Positions 1 to 7,271 of a stretch of 10,106 nt of DNA are shown one piece after another. The translations under genes and the position numbers were made by a program. A model generated the notes under the pieces. It ran no database searches. It worked only from the letters and a program-made list of their open reading frames with translations, and was not told the DNA's origin. Within the stretch, counting starts at the first letter, position 1. Each line of letters begins with the position of its first letter. Source of the stretch: Zygnema cylindricum (Eukaryota; Streptophyta; Zygnematophyceae; Zygnematales; Zygnemataceae); the NCBI GenBank assembly GCA_037447655.1, contig JBBHKE010003324.1, forward strand, positions 312,001 to 322,106. The letters run 5' to 3'.

Positions 1-189
1 TTCAGTTTCAGCAAGGCTGCCATCAACTACATCAAACAATTTAACTTGAGTAAAATAAGACTCAACCAGATCAGACCAATAGATATATTTCCTTCCATCA
101 AAAACTGGGATCCGTGAGGGTGGGCCCGTGACCTGTTGTTCTGTGACTACTACACCAACTGAAGATGAAGATGATGCTGGAGTAGTCAT
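1..189 (-). pseudogene. 5' end of a copia-type gag gene (left element, cut by window edge)
   Basis: Read on the minus strand from an ATG at 189-187, this gives an open frame to the window edge. It begins MTTPAS, has a Ser-rich stretch, then the motif RIPVFDGRKYIYW and, later, a DGSLAETE segment. The F-[DN]-G-x-K-Y-x-Y-W pattern is the typical N-terminus of plant Ty1/copia gag proteins, which form the cytoplasmic virus-like particle. A homologous N-terminus is encoded on the same strand at 9108-8850, with RIPVFNGQKYAY and DGSFDETD, which supports both calls. No stop or frameshift is seen in the roughly 63 visible codons, so this copy may be less decayed than the backbone element. The remainder lies left of the window. 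It is typed as pseudogene only because it is partial; its true state is unknown. Confidence 0.8.
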
Positions 190-448
190 CACAGAATTCA
201 GATAAGCAAGAAGCTCTCACAGATGCTCAGAAAAATACACACAACTTTGGAACACAGCCAAAGAAAAATTAGGCAACCAAATGGCCTACAAATCTGACAC
301 AATGCAGATAATACACAAATGAACACAAGTGCAAATTTACACAGAAATCTGCAAACAGATCTGAGAAATATTCTCAGTCAAATATATCAAAATTGACTCA
401 GCATAATTTTGATACAACAAGTTGATATTCTAAAATGGTTAAGTCCTA

Positions 449-456
449 TATTTATA
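449..456 (-). promoter_or_regulatory. TATA box of the left LTR
   Basis: The minus strand reads TATAAATA, about 260 bases ahead of the gag start and inside the LTR, which is where an LTR promoter is expected. The corresponding places in the two related LTRs (near 4240 and 9360, next to the shared AAGTCCTA) have only degenerate AT-rich versions. Transcription would therefore start around 420-425 and run leftward into gag. Confidence 0.5.
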
Positions 457-755
457 CCTAAAAGATCTATTCTTCTAAGAGCTAGCAGCCACTCACTACT
501 CTAACTAAGCAAAGAAGACATATCAGCCATGCATCAATAATATCTACTATCTGAAAGGAGGATACCTGAATATGTCAAGGTATGTCATATAGAAAGAATC
601 TGAACTTAGACACTAATCAAACAAAACACGCTTCTGTACAAACTAAAGATAAGTAACGTCACAGTACACCGTGTATAAACACGTCAGATAATTACAGACA
701 TGGTCCCGGATGACCACCTTCCGTCGGCAACAAATCTTCACCGTCCATCATTTCG

Positions 756-778
756 AAGTTTCATCCAAGATGAAACTT
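756..778. repeat. Perfect 10-bp inverted repeat with 3-base loop in the left LTR
   Basis: AAGTTTCATC (756-765), CAA (766-768) and GATGAAACTT (769-778) form an exact hairpin. It lies in the presumed U3 part, 235 bases from the outer LTR tip. Its role is unknown; a similar 3-base-loop hairpin lies 179 bases from the tip of the solo LTR. Confidence 0.85.
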
Positions 779-1017
779 TTATGTGACACCTCGGTCTTTG
801 TGGTAAGTCCGAATAGTACGAACGGATCTTTGTAGAGTTTCTCATTTACCGACGCGTGTCCTGAAGTGTGTCACACCGTGAACTCCCTCACTGTTTACTG
901 TAACATTAATTCTGGTACATACTGAACCAAACTTTCACAAAATATTCTAAGTACTGAGAAAACACTCCCCTCACCTATGAAGCTTAGTGAGGACTAAAGC
1001 TTTCAAAACAACAGGTT

Positions 1018-1911
1018 ATGGGCCCACCCTCTAGTGTACCATCTTTAATAGAACTGGCTTCATATACTGGGAAAGTATGATGATAGGCGCTCTATGCGAG
1101 AAAAGGTTATGGGGGATAGTAAGTGGACGAGTGGGGCGTCCATCAAGTCTTAGAGTCCCTCTAAGGTTTGGAGGAAGAAGATGCATAAGGAAAGCAGATC
1201 CATCTTCAATGGAGGAGACAAATGAAGGAGAGGTGGTGGACAAAGCAACGGAAAAGGAGACGACCTCACCAATAGTAACTGGTTCAGCATTCATGTCACC
1301 TATTCCAAGGAACAAGGAGATTGATAATGATGGCTAGGAATTCAACAATATGGCGGCAAAGCACTTCAACCTCCGCCATCTTACTCAAGGGCTTGCATGT
1401 CCTCATTTGCAGGTAGAAAGGGCATCCAATCTTTGGATGGCTCTCGTAGAGATGTACCGAAGTGGTACGATTCAGCAACAACAGTTGGCTGATTAGAAAG
1501 TTAAGGAATATGTATACAAAGGGGGGAAGATGTTGCATTTCTGCAATGAGCTAGAGAGTGCTGGAAAAGATTTTAGTGAGAAAGAAAAGGTTAAAAGTTT
1601 ACAGATGAAGTTACCCGATGAGTTCGGGAACATAGTCAACCGTGTGCAAGACTTGCCAAACTCAAGGTGGATATGGAACTCAGTGGAAGGGATGATTCTC
1701 GTTCGAGAGAATACGATTGAGATCCAAAGGGGAGGAAAGAGTGGGCAAACCTTGGCTGCTGCGACTTATTGGAGAAACAAGGATTCCCAGGAACCAGTCG
1801 GAAAAAAATGTGGGGAGGGAGCAGAAAAATCAGACCGACAAGTTAGGACCAAGGGCTCCCAAAGGTTTATGTCATTTTTGTAAGAATTCGAGGAACTATA
1901 TGGTAAAGTGA
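1018..1911 (+). pseudogene. gag of the backbone copia element (capsid plus zinc knuckle), broken
   Basis: Gag forms the particle that packages element RNA. The likely start is the ATG at 1018 (MGPPSSVPSL), after which reading shifts near 1050 into frame 3 and continues FIYWESMMIG and KRLWGIVSGR, a typical copia gag N-terminus. The capsid part follows (LWMALVEMY, then KVKSLQMKLPDEFGNIV near 1590-1640). In-frame stops lie at 1335 and 1494. A further shift into frame 1 around 1840-1865 gives the nucleocapsid knuckle CHFCKNSRNYMVK at 1870-1908. This keeps the first two Cys of a C-x2-C-x4-H-x4-C knuckle, but has Asn at the His position and a TGA where the last Cys region should follow. The gene is a non-functional relic. 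Its start lies five bases from the left element's LTR tip. Confidence 0.78.
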
Positions 1912-1928
1912 ACTAAGCTAACCGAGCT

Positions 1929-2480
1929 TTGGTTAAATTAGGGGCAGACCGGTGGAACACCGAAGGAAAGAGAAAGGCCTTTGAGACACAGGTACATGAG
2001 GGGAAATCCGAGGACAAGGACGATGAGCTCCTATTGGATGAGGAATTGGAGGTGAAAAACGAGGTCGAAATTCCACGAAGGCAGAAAAGTGCTTCCGATG
2101 GATTGAAAGGTGAAGCAGGCTGGATTGTAGATTTAGGTGCCTCCATGCAGATGTGTAAGGATAAGCACTTGTTCACTAAGATAAGAAAGATTCCCACCGT
2201 AGAGATAGAGTACGGGTATGGGAGGATAATCAATATTACTCTTGTAGGATTGGTAGATCTAAAAGTATTAGTAGAAGGAAAGACATCTATAGTAGCATTC
2301 TCCGATATATTGTTAATTTCGGATCTGAACAAAAACCCTATCTCTACATCTGTATTAGATGATAAGGGTTTTTTTACTAGTACTAGGGAAGGAGTCTTTA
2401 CTGCTAGTTTTGAGGAAGAGGTCTATTTCATTGCTGAGAAAGGTAGCCAAGGGATGTTTAGGCTGATTTTAAATAATGAA
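1929..2480 (+). pseudogene. Aspartic protease domain of the backbone copia element, active site lost
   Basis: This frame-3 stretch, continuous with the next domain, encodes the polyprotein-cleaving aspartic protease. After a charged linker (1950-2110), WIVDLGASMQMC covers 2121-2156. Copia proteases have D-[ST]-G-A here; codon 2133-2135 is TTA (Leu) instead of Ser/Thr, and the usual His of the following HMC is Gln. Further on, VDLKVLVEG, ILLISDLNKN and GVFTASFEEEVYF match the rest of the fold. No ATG is needed because the domain is internal to a polyprotein. The Ser/Thr to Leu change alone should abolish activity. Confidence 0.82.
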
Positions 2481-3205
2481 ACAAAGAGACTTTATTATGC
2501 TGGTGTTTATGATATTATGATGTGGCATAAGAGGCTTGGGCATGTGAATCTAGATAAGTTAAGAGAGATGAAAAAGATGGGAGTGGTGGAAGGAATTCAG
2601 TTTAGTGAGAGTGAAAATATAACTGATTATAGTGGATGTGCACAACGAAAAGCACACAGATCACATTTTCCCAAAACAACCACTTATAAGTGAGAAAAAA
2701 TTCTAGATTTAGTACACACACATATTTCGGGACCGACTAAAATGCCTTCATCGGGAAGAAGAGATTTCTGATGACTATCACAGATTATTGGTCTCGGTAT
2801 TCCAGGGTGTATTTTTTGAAAAACAAGTCAGAGGCTCGGGATTGTTTTAGACAATATAAAGCATGGAGCGAAAAACTTTATGAAACTCCAATCAAGAGAG
2901 TAAGGAGTGACAATGGTGGAGAGTATACTTTGAACCAGTTTGAGGAATTTATGAGGGAAGATGGAGTCCAACAACAAAAGACAGTTCCAGAATACCCAAA
3001 ACAAAATGGGGTAGCTGAAAGATTAAATAGGACACTAAGTGATAGTGCTAGAAGTATGTTGTCGGACAAGAAGATAGGAAAAAGGTTTTGGGCCGAAGCA
3101 ATGAACTGTGCTAATTACCTCAAAAATAGAGTTTTTACTTCAGCTATAAAAGATCAAACACCTTATGAGCGATGGACATGCCGAAAACCTAAATATTTCA
3201 CTTAA
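2481..3205 (+). pseudogene. Pre-integrase and integrase of the backbone copia element, broken
   Basis: Integrase inserts element cDNA into the nuclear genome. The zinc-binding region starts WHKRLGH (His at 2526 and 2541), but the first Cys of its C-x2-C pair is Tyr (TAT at 2628), leaving only the Cys at 2637. The first acidic residue of the D-D-E core, normally in HTD-[IV]-x-GP, is His (CAT at 2721). The second (SDNGGEY, Asp 2909) and the Glu (NGVAERLNRT, Glu 3017) remain. A stop lies at 2691, then a shift to frame 2 near 2762-2770, where MTITDYWSRY resumes. The frame-2 run ends at a stop at 3203-3205, while sense continues in frame 1 from 3202. Two of the key metal-binding or zinc-binding positions are lost, so this is not functional. 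Confidence 0.85.
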
Positions 3206-3783
3206 AGATTTTCAGCAGTCAAGTATTCATTCTAGATAGAAATCCATCTAATTGGAAGCTAGATCCTAAAGGAAAACCGGGATACTTATTAGGATATGAT
3301 GAGGATGTTAAAGGATATAGAGTTTATGATCTAAAAAGGGAAGATATAATCTTAGTAAAGCATCTAGTAGTTATAGATGAAGAAAAGTCCGTTGTTCCCT
3401 TCAAGTATACATAGTCAATAAAAATCAGATTTGAGTCAGAAAATTCCGATGACTTTGAACTTCCTAACTATCCAGGTTTTAGAGAAGATGACATTCTTGC
3501 AGGTATAAATCAGACCAAAAAGGACTCGGCTTCTGAAACTCTAGTGACAACTCTAATCGAAGTGGAAGACGTGATGGAAATTGATTCGGAATCAAGGGAT
3601 AGTGGAGAAGCCGAGATTTTTTGAAAGAACCCACGAGAACCATCTATTCCGGCAACAAAATTTGAGGGGGGAAGGAAAAGTAGTAAAAGATTACAAGAAA
3701 AACAGCTTAATAACAAGGTAACAAAACTATCTCATCAAGATGAACCTCAAACTTATGGAGAGGCAATGACTTGTCCTGAAAGG
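3202..3783 (+). pseudogene. Integrase C-terminal part and linker to reverse transcriptase, backbone element
   Basis: In frame 1 the text runs NPSNWKLDPKGKPGYLLGYD and GYRVYDLKREDIIL, which is the conserved copia segment just after the integrase core (the x-G-Y-x-x-x-x-K-x-Y-R region). It is followed by an acidic, poorly conserved linker with stops at 3412 and 3622. It ends with QTYGEAMTCPE, the usual entry to the reverse-transcriptase domain. At 3783 it is cut by the nested solo LTR; the next codons resume in the same frame after the duplicated AAAGG at 4883. Confidence 0.8.
3779..3783. repeat. Left copy of 5-bp target-site duplication AAAGG
   Basis: AAAGG immediately precedes TGTTGT at 3784 and is repeated exactly at 4883-4887 after ACAACA. 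Five-base duplication is the usual footprint of LTR-retrotransposon integrase. In the backbone reading frame the two copies fall on the same codon, confirming a clean insertion. Confidence 0.9.
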
Positions 3784-4882
3784 TGTTGTCCATAGCCTAT
3801 TTCAGCCATGGATTACTCACGGAAGACACCCACAGACTACCCTAAAACAGCTGTGTTTCAGACAGCACAGATTACTCCATAGGAAACAAAATCACCTAAA
3901 ACTGCAGCAATATTCAGTATACCATAGAAACTGCAAACTCCCAAAGTTATAGCCAAATCCACCAAGGAATCTAGAAGATACAAGCTCCAGAGTTTCCCAA
4001 AAACAACTGACAGCTTCTCAAACCAACCAAGTAGACTTCCCACAGAAATCTACAGAATTGACAAAACAGAATGAAACAATACACACATATATTTTGTAGG
4101 TCAAAGAATATCTCTACAAAGTTTCATACAAAAACAACAATCAGGGTGATCACACCATCAGGTCAAAGTTGCAAAAAAACAGTCTGCCATGGCTTTGATA
4201 AACTTAACTGTGATAATTAAAAGTATTGTAAGTCCTACAAGTTATACTTACTCTACTGATTCCTACGCTAATCCTAGAGCTACACGTGTCACTAATTTAA
4301 GAGTGAAATACTATTTTATAATGCGCTAAACTACAAACAGATGTTTGTCAAGTATTTACAAATATTTGTCTGTACAAAAAGGTGTTACCGATGCTTAGTC
4401 ATTTTGTGGTCCCCGAGTGAATCACGTCCTTAAAATAGTATGAATCTCCAAGTATATCGGCCGCCGCCATCCGCACTTCAAATGTACCATAAACCATTTT
4501 TGTCGAAGTGGAATCGTGCCACTTACATCGTGTCCGTACCAAGACTTCGTCCTTTACTATAAATGTCGGTAACTGATATATTGTCCACTTGCCAAATATG
4601 ACGTGCCGTACTGTTGCCGTACTTTTCCTTAAATTCCGTTTGTTTTATTATGTTATAAATCACACACTTTGTAATGTTTCACGTCAGATCGCTTCGCGAT
4701 CTGCCGTCCATTTCAAACGCTTGTTAGCGCCACTCAATTTGACCTTCACGTCACTTTAATATTATCCGTGCAATTACTCTCCCAATCCGCAAATCCATTT
4801 GAACCTCCACGTTAAATCAAGCTAGTACTTAATCATTAAAACTCGCGTCAAGTACGCACGAAACTATCTTTTCAAAACAACA
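3784..4882 (-). mobile_element. Solo LTR (1,099 bp) nested in the backbone reverse-transcriptase gene
   Basis: The unit starts TGTTGT and ends ACAACA (a perfect 6-bp terminal inverted repeat of TG...CA type) and is flanked by the exact 5-bp duplication AAAGG. It contains no coding domain and no internal duplication, so it is a single LTR left after LTR-LTR recombination. Its orientation is inferred as minus. The outer tip (TTTCAAAACAACA) matches the left element, CTAAACTACAAACA (4326-4339) matches 9518-9531 exactly, and TTGTGGTCC plus TGAATC-CGTCC (4404-4429) match 9669-9693. The side toward 3784 (R/U5) is at least about 200 bases longer than in the other two copies, so it may be a different subfamily. 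An alternative is a small non-autonomous element. Confidence 0.88.
4685..4703. repeat. Perfect 8-bp inverted repeat with 3-base loop in the solo LTR
   Basis: CAGATCGC (4685-4692), TTC (4693-4695) and GCGATCTG (4696-4703) form an exact GC-rich hairpin in an otherwise AT-rich stretch. It lies 179 bases from the outer LTR tip, in the presumed U3. The sequence is unlike the hairpin of the left LTR although the geometry is similar. Confidence 0.85.
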
Positions 4883-4887
4883 AAAGG
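4883..4887. repeat. Right copy of 5-bp target-site duplication AAAGG
   Basis: This is the exact partner of 3779-3783, directly after the ACAACA end of the solo LTR. Removing the LTR plus one AAAGG joins the reverse-transcriptase codons in frame. Confidence 0.9.
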
Positions 4888-5670
4888 AACCGGTAGAAGA
4901 CAGCCATGAATGAGGAGATGGCCTCAATTATGGCAGCCGATACTTGGGAGCTAGTGGACTGTCCACCTAACCGAAAACCAATCGGTTGTAAGTGGGTTTT
5001 CAAATTTAAACTGAATTCGGATAACACCATTGAGCGTTTACAAAGCCCGATTAGTGGCAAAAGGATTTACATAGAAAGAAGGAATTGACTACGAGGAAAC
5101 CTTTTCCCCGGTCGTCAGATTTCCCTCCGTCCGCATACTTCTCAGCCTAGCAACAGCGAAAGACATAGAGGTGCACGAGATGGACCTCAAGACAGGCTTT
5201 TTGCATAGAGAATTGGAAGAGGAGATCTTCATGCGACAACCCGAAGGATTTGTGGAGGAAGGAGAGGAGAGTAAGGTATGCCGGCTGATTAAATCCCTTT
5301 ACAAGCGCCTCGAGAGTGGAATAAGAAACTTGATGAGTTTCTTACCGGTCTGGGATATATCCGGATCAGCTCAGATCACTCAATCTATGTTTTTGAAAAT
5401 GAGGAAGTTATTATATTTATTGTAATTTATGTTGATGATTTACTTGTTTTAAGTAAACCAATGTAAAAAATTAATAAACTGAAAAACCGATCTTAAAGGG
5501 AGATTTGAAATGAAGGATATGGAAGAAGAAAAATATATTTTGGGAATCCAAGTAGAAAGAGACTGAGAAAGAAAGATTATAAGATTGACTCAAAAGGAAA
5601 CAATAGGGAACATGTTGGAAAAATTTCAGATGGATAAAGCTAATAGTTGTACAACTCCAATGGAGTTAAA
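4883..5670 (+). pseudogene. Reverse transcriptase of the backbone copia element, several frameshifts
   Basis: This domain copies element RNA into cDNA. Frame 1 opens with AMNEEMASIMAADTWELV and KPIGCKWVFKFKLN, the hallmark start of the copia RT domain (RVT_2). A TAG at 4894 replaces the conserved Trp just ahead. One extra base near 5037 moves reading to frame 2, with a stop at 5072. There VHEMDLKTGFLHRELEEE holds the first catalytic Asp (5183-5185). After SLYK near 5300, the usual GLKQ is missing and reading returns to frame 1 for LDEFLTGLGYIR and IYVDDLLVLSKP, with the YVDD box intact at 5428-5439. Stops lie at 5464 and 5564, with another shift near 5482 into frame 2 (RFEMKDMEEEKYILGIQVER). 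The catalytic Asp residues survive but the frame does not. Confidence 0.85.
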
Positions 5671-6438
5671 AAAGGAAGTGAGGGGAGTGAGGAAGGAGTC
5701 AAAGTCTTAGACGAGAAATTATCTCTTGAAGAACACAAGTTCATGCAGACTTTTCCTTACAGGCAAGTAGTGGGAAGCCTCATCTATTTTATGAATTGTA
5801 CCCGGCCGGATTTGGTTGCAGCTGTAGGAGTGATGAGTAGAAGTCTAAATGCTCCCACTAAGAAGGATTGGGTGGCAGCTAAGAGAGTCTTTAGATATTT
5901 GAGAGGAACTAGGGATTTGTGGTTGCATTTGGGTGGGGAGAATATTGACAACACAACTTGGAGTGATGCCAGTTATGGTGATGCTTCGATGAGGAGATGT
6001 ACTTCTTGATATGTATTCTATGTGGGTGATGGGGCTTACTGTTGAAGTAGCAAACAGCAAAAGGTTATTGCTCAATCCACCACGGAGGCTGATTATATGG
6101 CCTCTTGCTCTGCTGTAAAAGAATTGATGTGGGTGAAGTCTTTGCATGGTGAGCTTGGTCACCTTAAGAGTGGTATGCAGAATTTTTTTTGTGATAATCA
6201 GGCTGGAATCACTATTTCTACCAATCCTAAACGTCACTTTTAAACTAAACACATAGAAATTAGACTCAGCTTTGTTAGAGAGAAAGTAGAAAATAAAATA
6301 ATTAGTTTAGAGTACCGACCAGATAGTGAGATGGTAGCAAATATGATGACCAAACCTATGCCTTCCCCTAAACTTATTTTCTGCAGGGAGAAGTGTGGTC
6401 TAAAATTAAAGATTAACTTGAAAATAAGGGGAGTGTAG
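5671..6438 (+). pseudogene. RNase H domain and C-terminus of the backbone copia polyprotein
   Basis: The domain degrades RNA in the RNA:DNA hybrid. In frame 1, the connecting segment RQVVGSLIYFMNCTRPDL and VFRYLRGTRD is followed by RNase H: WSDASYGD (Asp 5965), QSTTEADYMA (Glu 6085) and CDNQAG (Asp 6193). The last acidic position, Asp in the usual [VL]AD-x-x-TKP motif, is Asn here (AAT at 6340). Stops lie at 6007, 6043 (where conserved Trp is expected before SSKQQ) and 6241. The frame ends with TAG at 6436-6438, overlapping the first bases of the LTR, as is common when a copia polyprotein ends at its polypurine tract. Confidence 0.87.
6421..6433 (+). promoter_or_regulatory. Polypurine tract (plus-strand primer site)
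   Basis: AAAATAAGGGGAG is purine-only except for one T and lies directly before the TGTAGAAATC that starts the LTR. This is the place and composition expected of the RNase H-resistant primer for plus-strand DNA synthesis. Confidence 0.75.
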
Positions 6439-7271
6439 AAATCGATGGTTATTTTATTATTTTATAGGTCTAAATTCGAATATAGAAAGAAGCCGAGGAA
6501 GTCTGCCTCTAACTTTTCTCTCAAACTCCCACACTTGTTGCAGTCACTGAGAAGTTGGAGAGGAAGCTAGAGCCATGGCTACCTAGGATATCCAGAGGTT
6601 TACGAGAAATAGATTAGATAATTTACAGATAGGAAGGTTTATTTACTAAAAGGTATAAGTTGGTGACAAGATTTGATCCTAGTACCTGCCGACAGTCAAA
6701 GCGCCGGAAGTCGGTAGCCATAACCGTTAAGTCTAGAAGTTCCGATACATACTACTGGGTTTGATTTGTATATATATGTTACTATGTAGGAAAATTCATT
6801 TATCGGCGGATGTTTATTGTTACATGGATCCCGTTAGGTAAACGTACTGATTTCGGTATGGACAAGAAATAAATACCGCGCATTTTGTCTCATTTACGAA
6901 ACAAATACCGCACAAGCATTTATGACGACTACGATTTAAATTTGCATTCAATTGGACGGCCGAAAAGAAAGCCGAGATCGCGGAAGAGATTCTCGGTGGT
7001 TTGTGGTCATCGCCACATCGGATGACACGTGGCACGATGACGTTGGATCGCGGCATCTTGAGGAATTACGGGACCGAATCCGGATATGACATGTGTCGAC
7101 ATTTAGGCTATGTCGTACAAATTCCGTACATAAAGTACACCAGCAGCTGTACTTTTATCTACGCTAGTGTAATAGGATTGGTGTTGTACACCAGTAGATA
7201 GAGTTTGTGAGAGAAATAGGACTTAGAAAAATTGGTAGATAGAACCCTCTCTCCCAGAGAGCTTCTGTACA
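6434..7271 (+). repeat. 3' LTR of the backbone copia element (end uncertain)
   Basis: The start is well placed: TGTAGAAATC follows the polypurine tract and the end of the RNase H frame. The interior has no coding domain. A TATA-like run (GTATATATATG, 6769-6779) could be a relic promoter. From 7115 the sequence carries repeated GTAC motifs and short hairpins. The 3' boundary cannot be fixed because the 5' LTR is absent for comparison. 7271 is offered because TACA (7268-7271) mirrors TGTA at the start, but the LTR could run as far as about 7830. Confidence 0.5.
7115..7270. other. Cluster of six GTAC motifs
   Basis: GTAC occurs at 7115, 7126, 7135, 7149, 7186 and 7267. A repeated phrase GTACACCAG is at 7135-7143 and 7186-7194. 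AAAGTACA (7132-7139) and TGTACTTT (7148-7155) form an exact inverted repeat, and TATCTAC (7156-7162) pairs with GTAGATA (7194-7200). GTAC is the core bound by plant SBP/SPL factors; whether it acts here is unknown. Confidence 0.5.

Larger units (their letters stand above)
303..1013 (-). repeat. 5' LTR of the left minus-strand copia element
   Basis: This non-coding stretch lies upstream of the minus-strand gag and ends at 1013 in ACAACA, so the element begins TGTTGTTTTGAAA on its own strand. The solo LTR at 3784-4882 has the same outer tip (TTTCAAAACAACA). Other colinear matches are AAGTCCTA (441-448) with both other LTRs, and AACATTAAT (902-910) plus AATATTCTAAGT (941-952) with the right LTR. 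The inner edge at 303 is a guess: a TG follows a weak match to the plant initiator-Met primer-binding site (8 of 11, minus strand, 302-292). The true edge could lie anywhere between about 200 and 340. The next bases, 1014 onward, belong to the backbone element. Confidence 0.68.
1014..7271 (+). mobile_element. Degenerate, nearly full-length Ty1/copia retrotransposon (backbone element)
   Basis: Domains occur in the order gag, zinc knuckle, protease, pre-integrase, integrase, reverse transcriptase, RNase H, polypurine tract, LTR. Integrase before RT defines Ty1/copia rather than Ty3/gypsy. Without the nested 1,099-bp LTR and one copy of its 5-bp duplication, the coding part from 1018 to 6438 is about 4.3 kb. 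That is a normal size for a single copia gag-pol polyprotein of roughly 1,400 residues. Reading moves among all three frames and carries many stops, so the element cannot make a working polyprotein. The 5' LTR and primer-binding site are not visible because another element begins at 1013. The 3' end is provisional: 7271 is chosen only because TACA there mirrors the TGTA at 6434. Confidence 0.85.

Noticed and set aside
292-302. Minus-strand primer-binding site complementary to initiator-Met tRNA.
   Set aside because: Only 8 of 11 positions match and the right element has no comparable site, so it is used only as a hint and not listed as a feature.
1296-1538. Minus-strand open frame of 80 codons with a hydrophobic stretch.
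   Set aside because: It is the complement of the backbone gag capsid region, which is recognisable on the plus strand.
1913-2332. Minus-strand open frame of 139 codons.
   Set aside because: It is antisense to the backbone protease, which carries clear copia motifs; the Ser-rich text is an artefact of the complement.
5845-6252. Minus-strand open frame of 135 codons.
   Set aside because: It is antisense to the RNase H domain, whose motifs (WSDAS, TTEADY, CDNQ) are on the plus strand.
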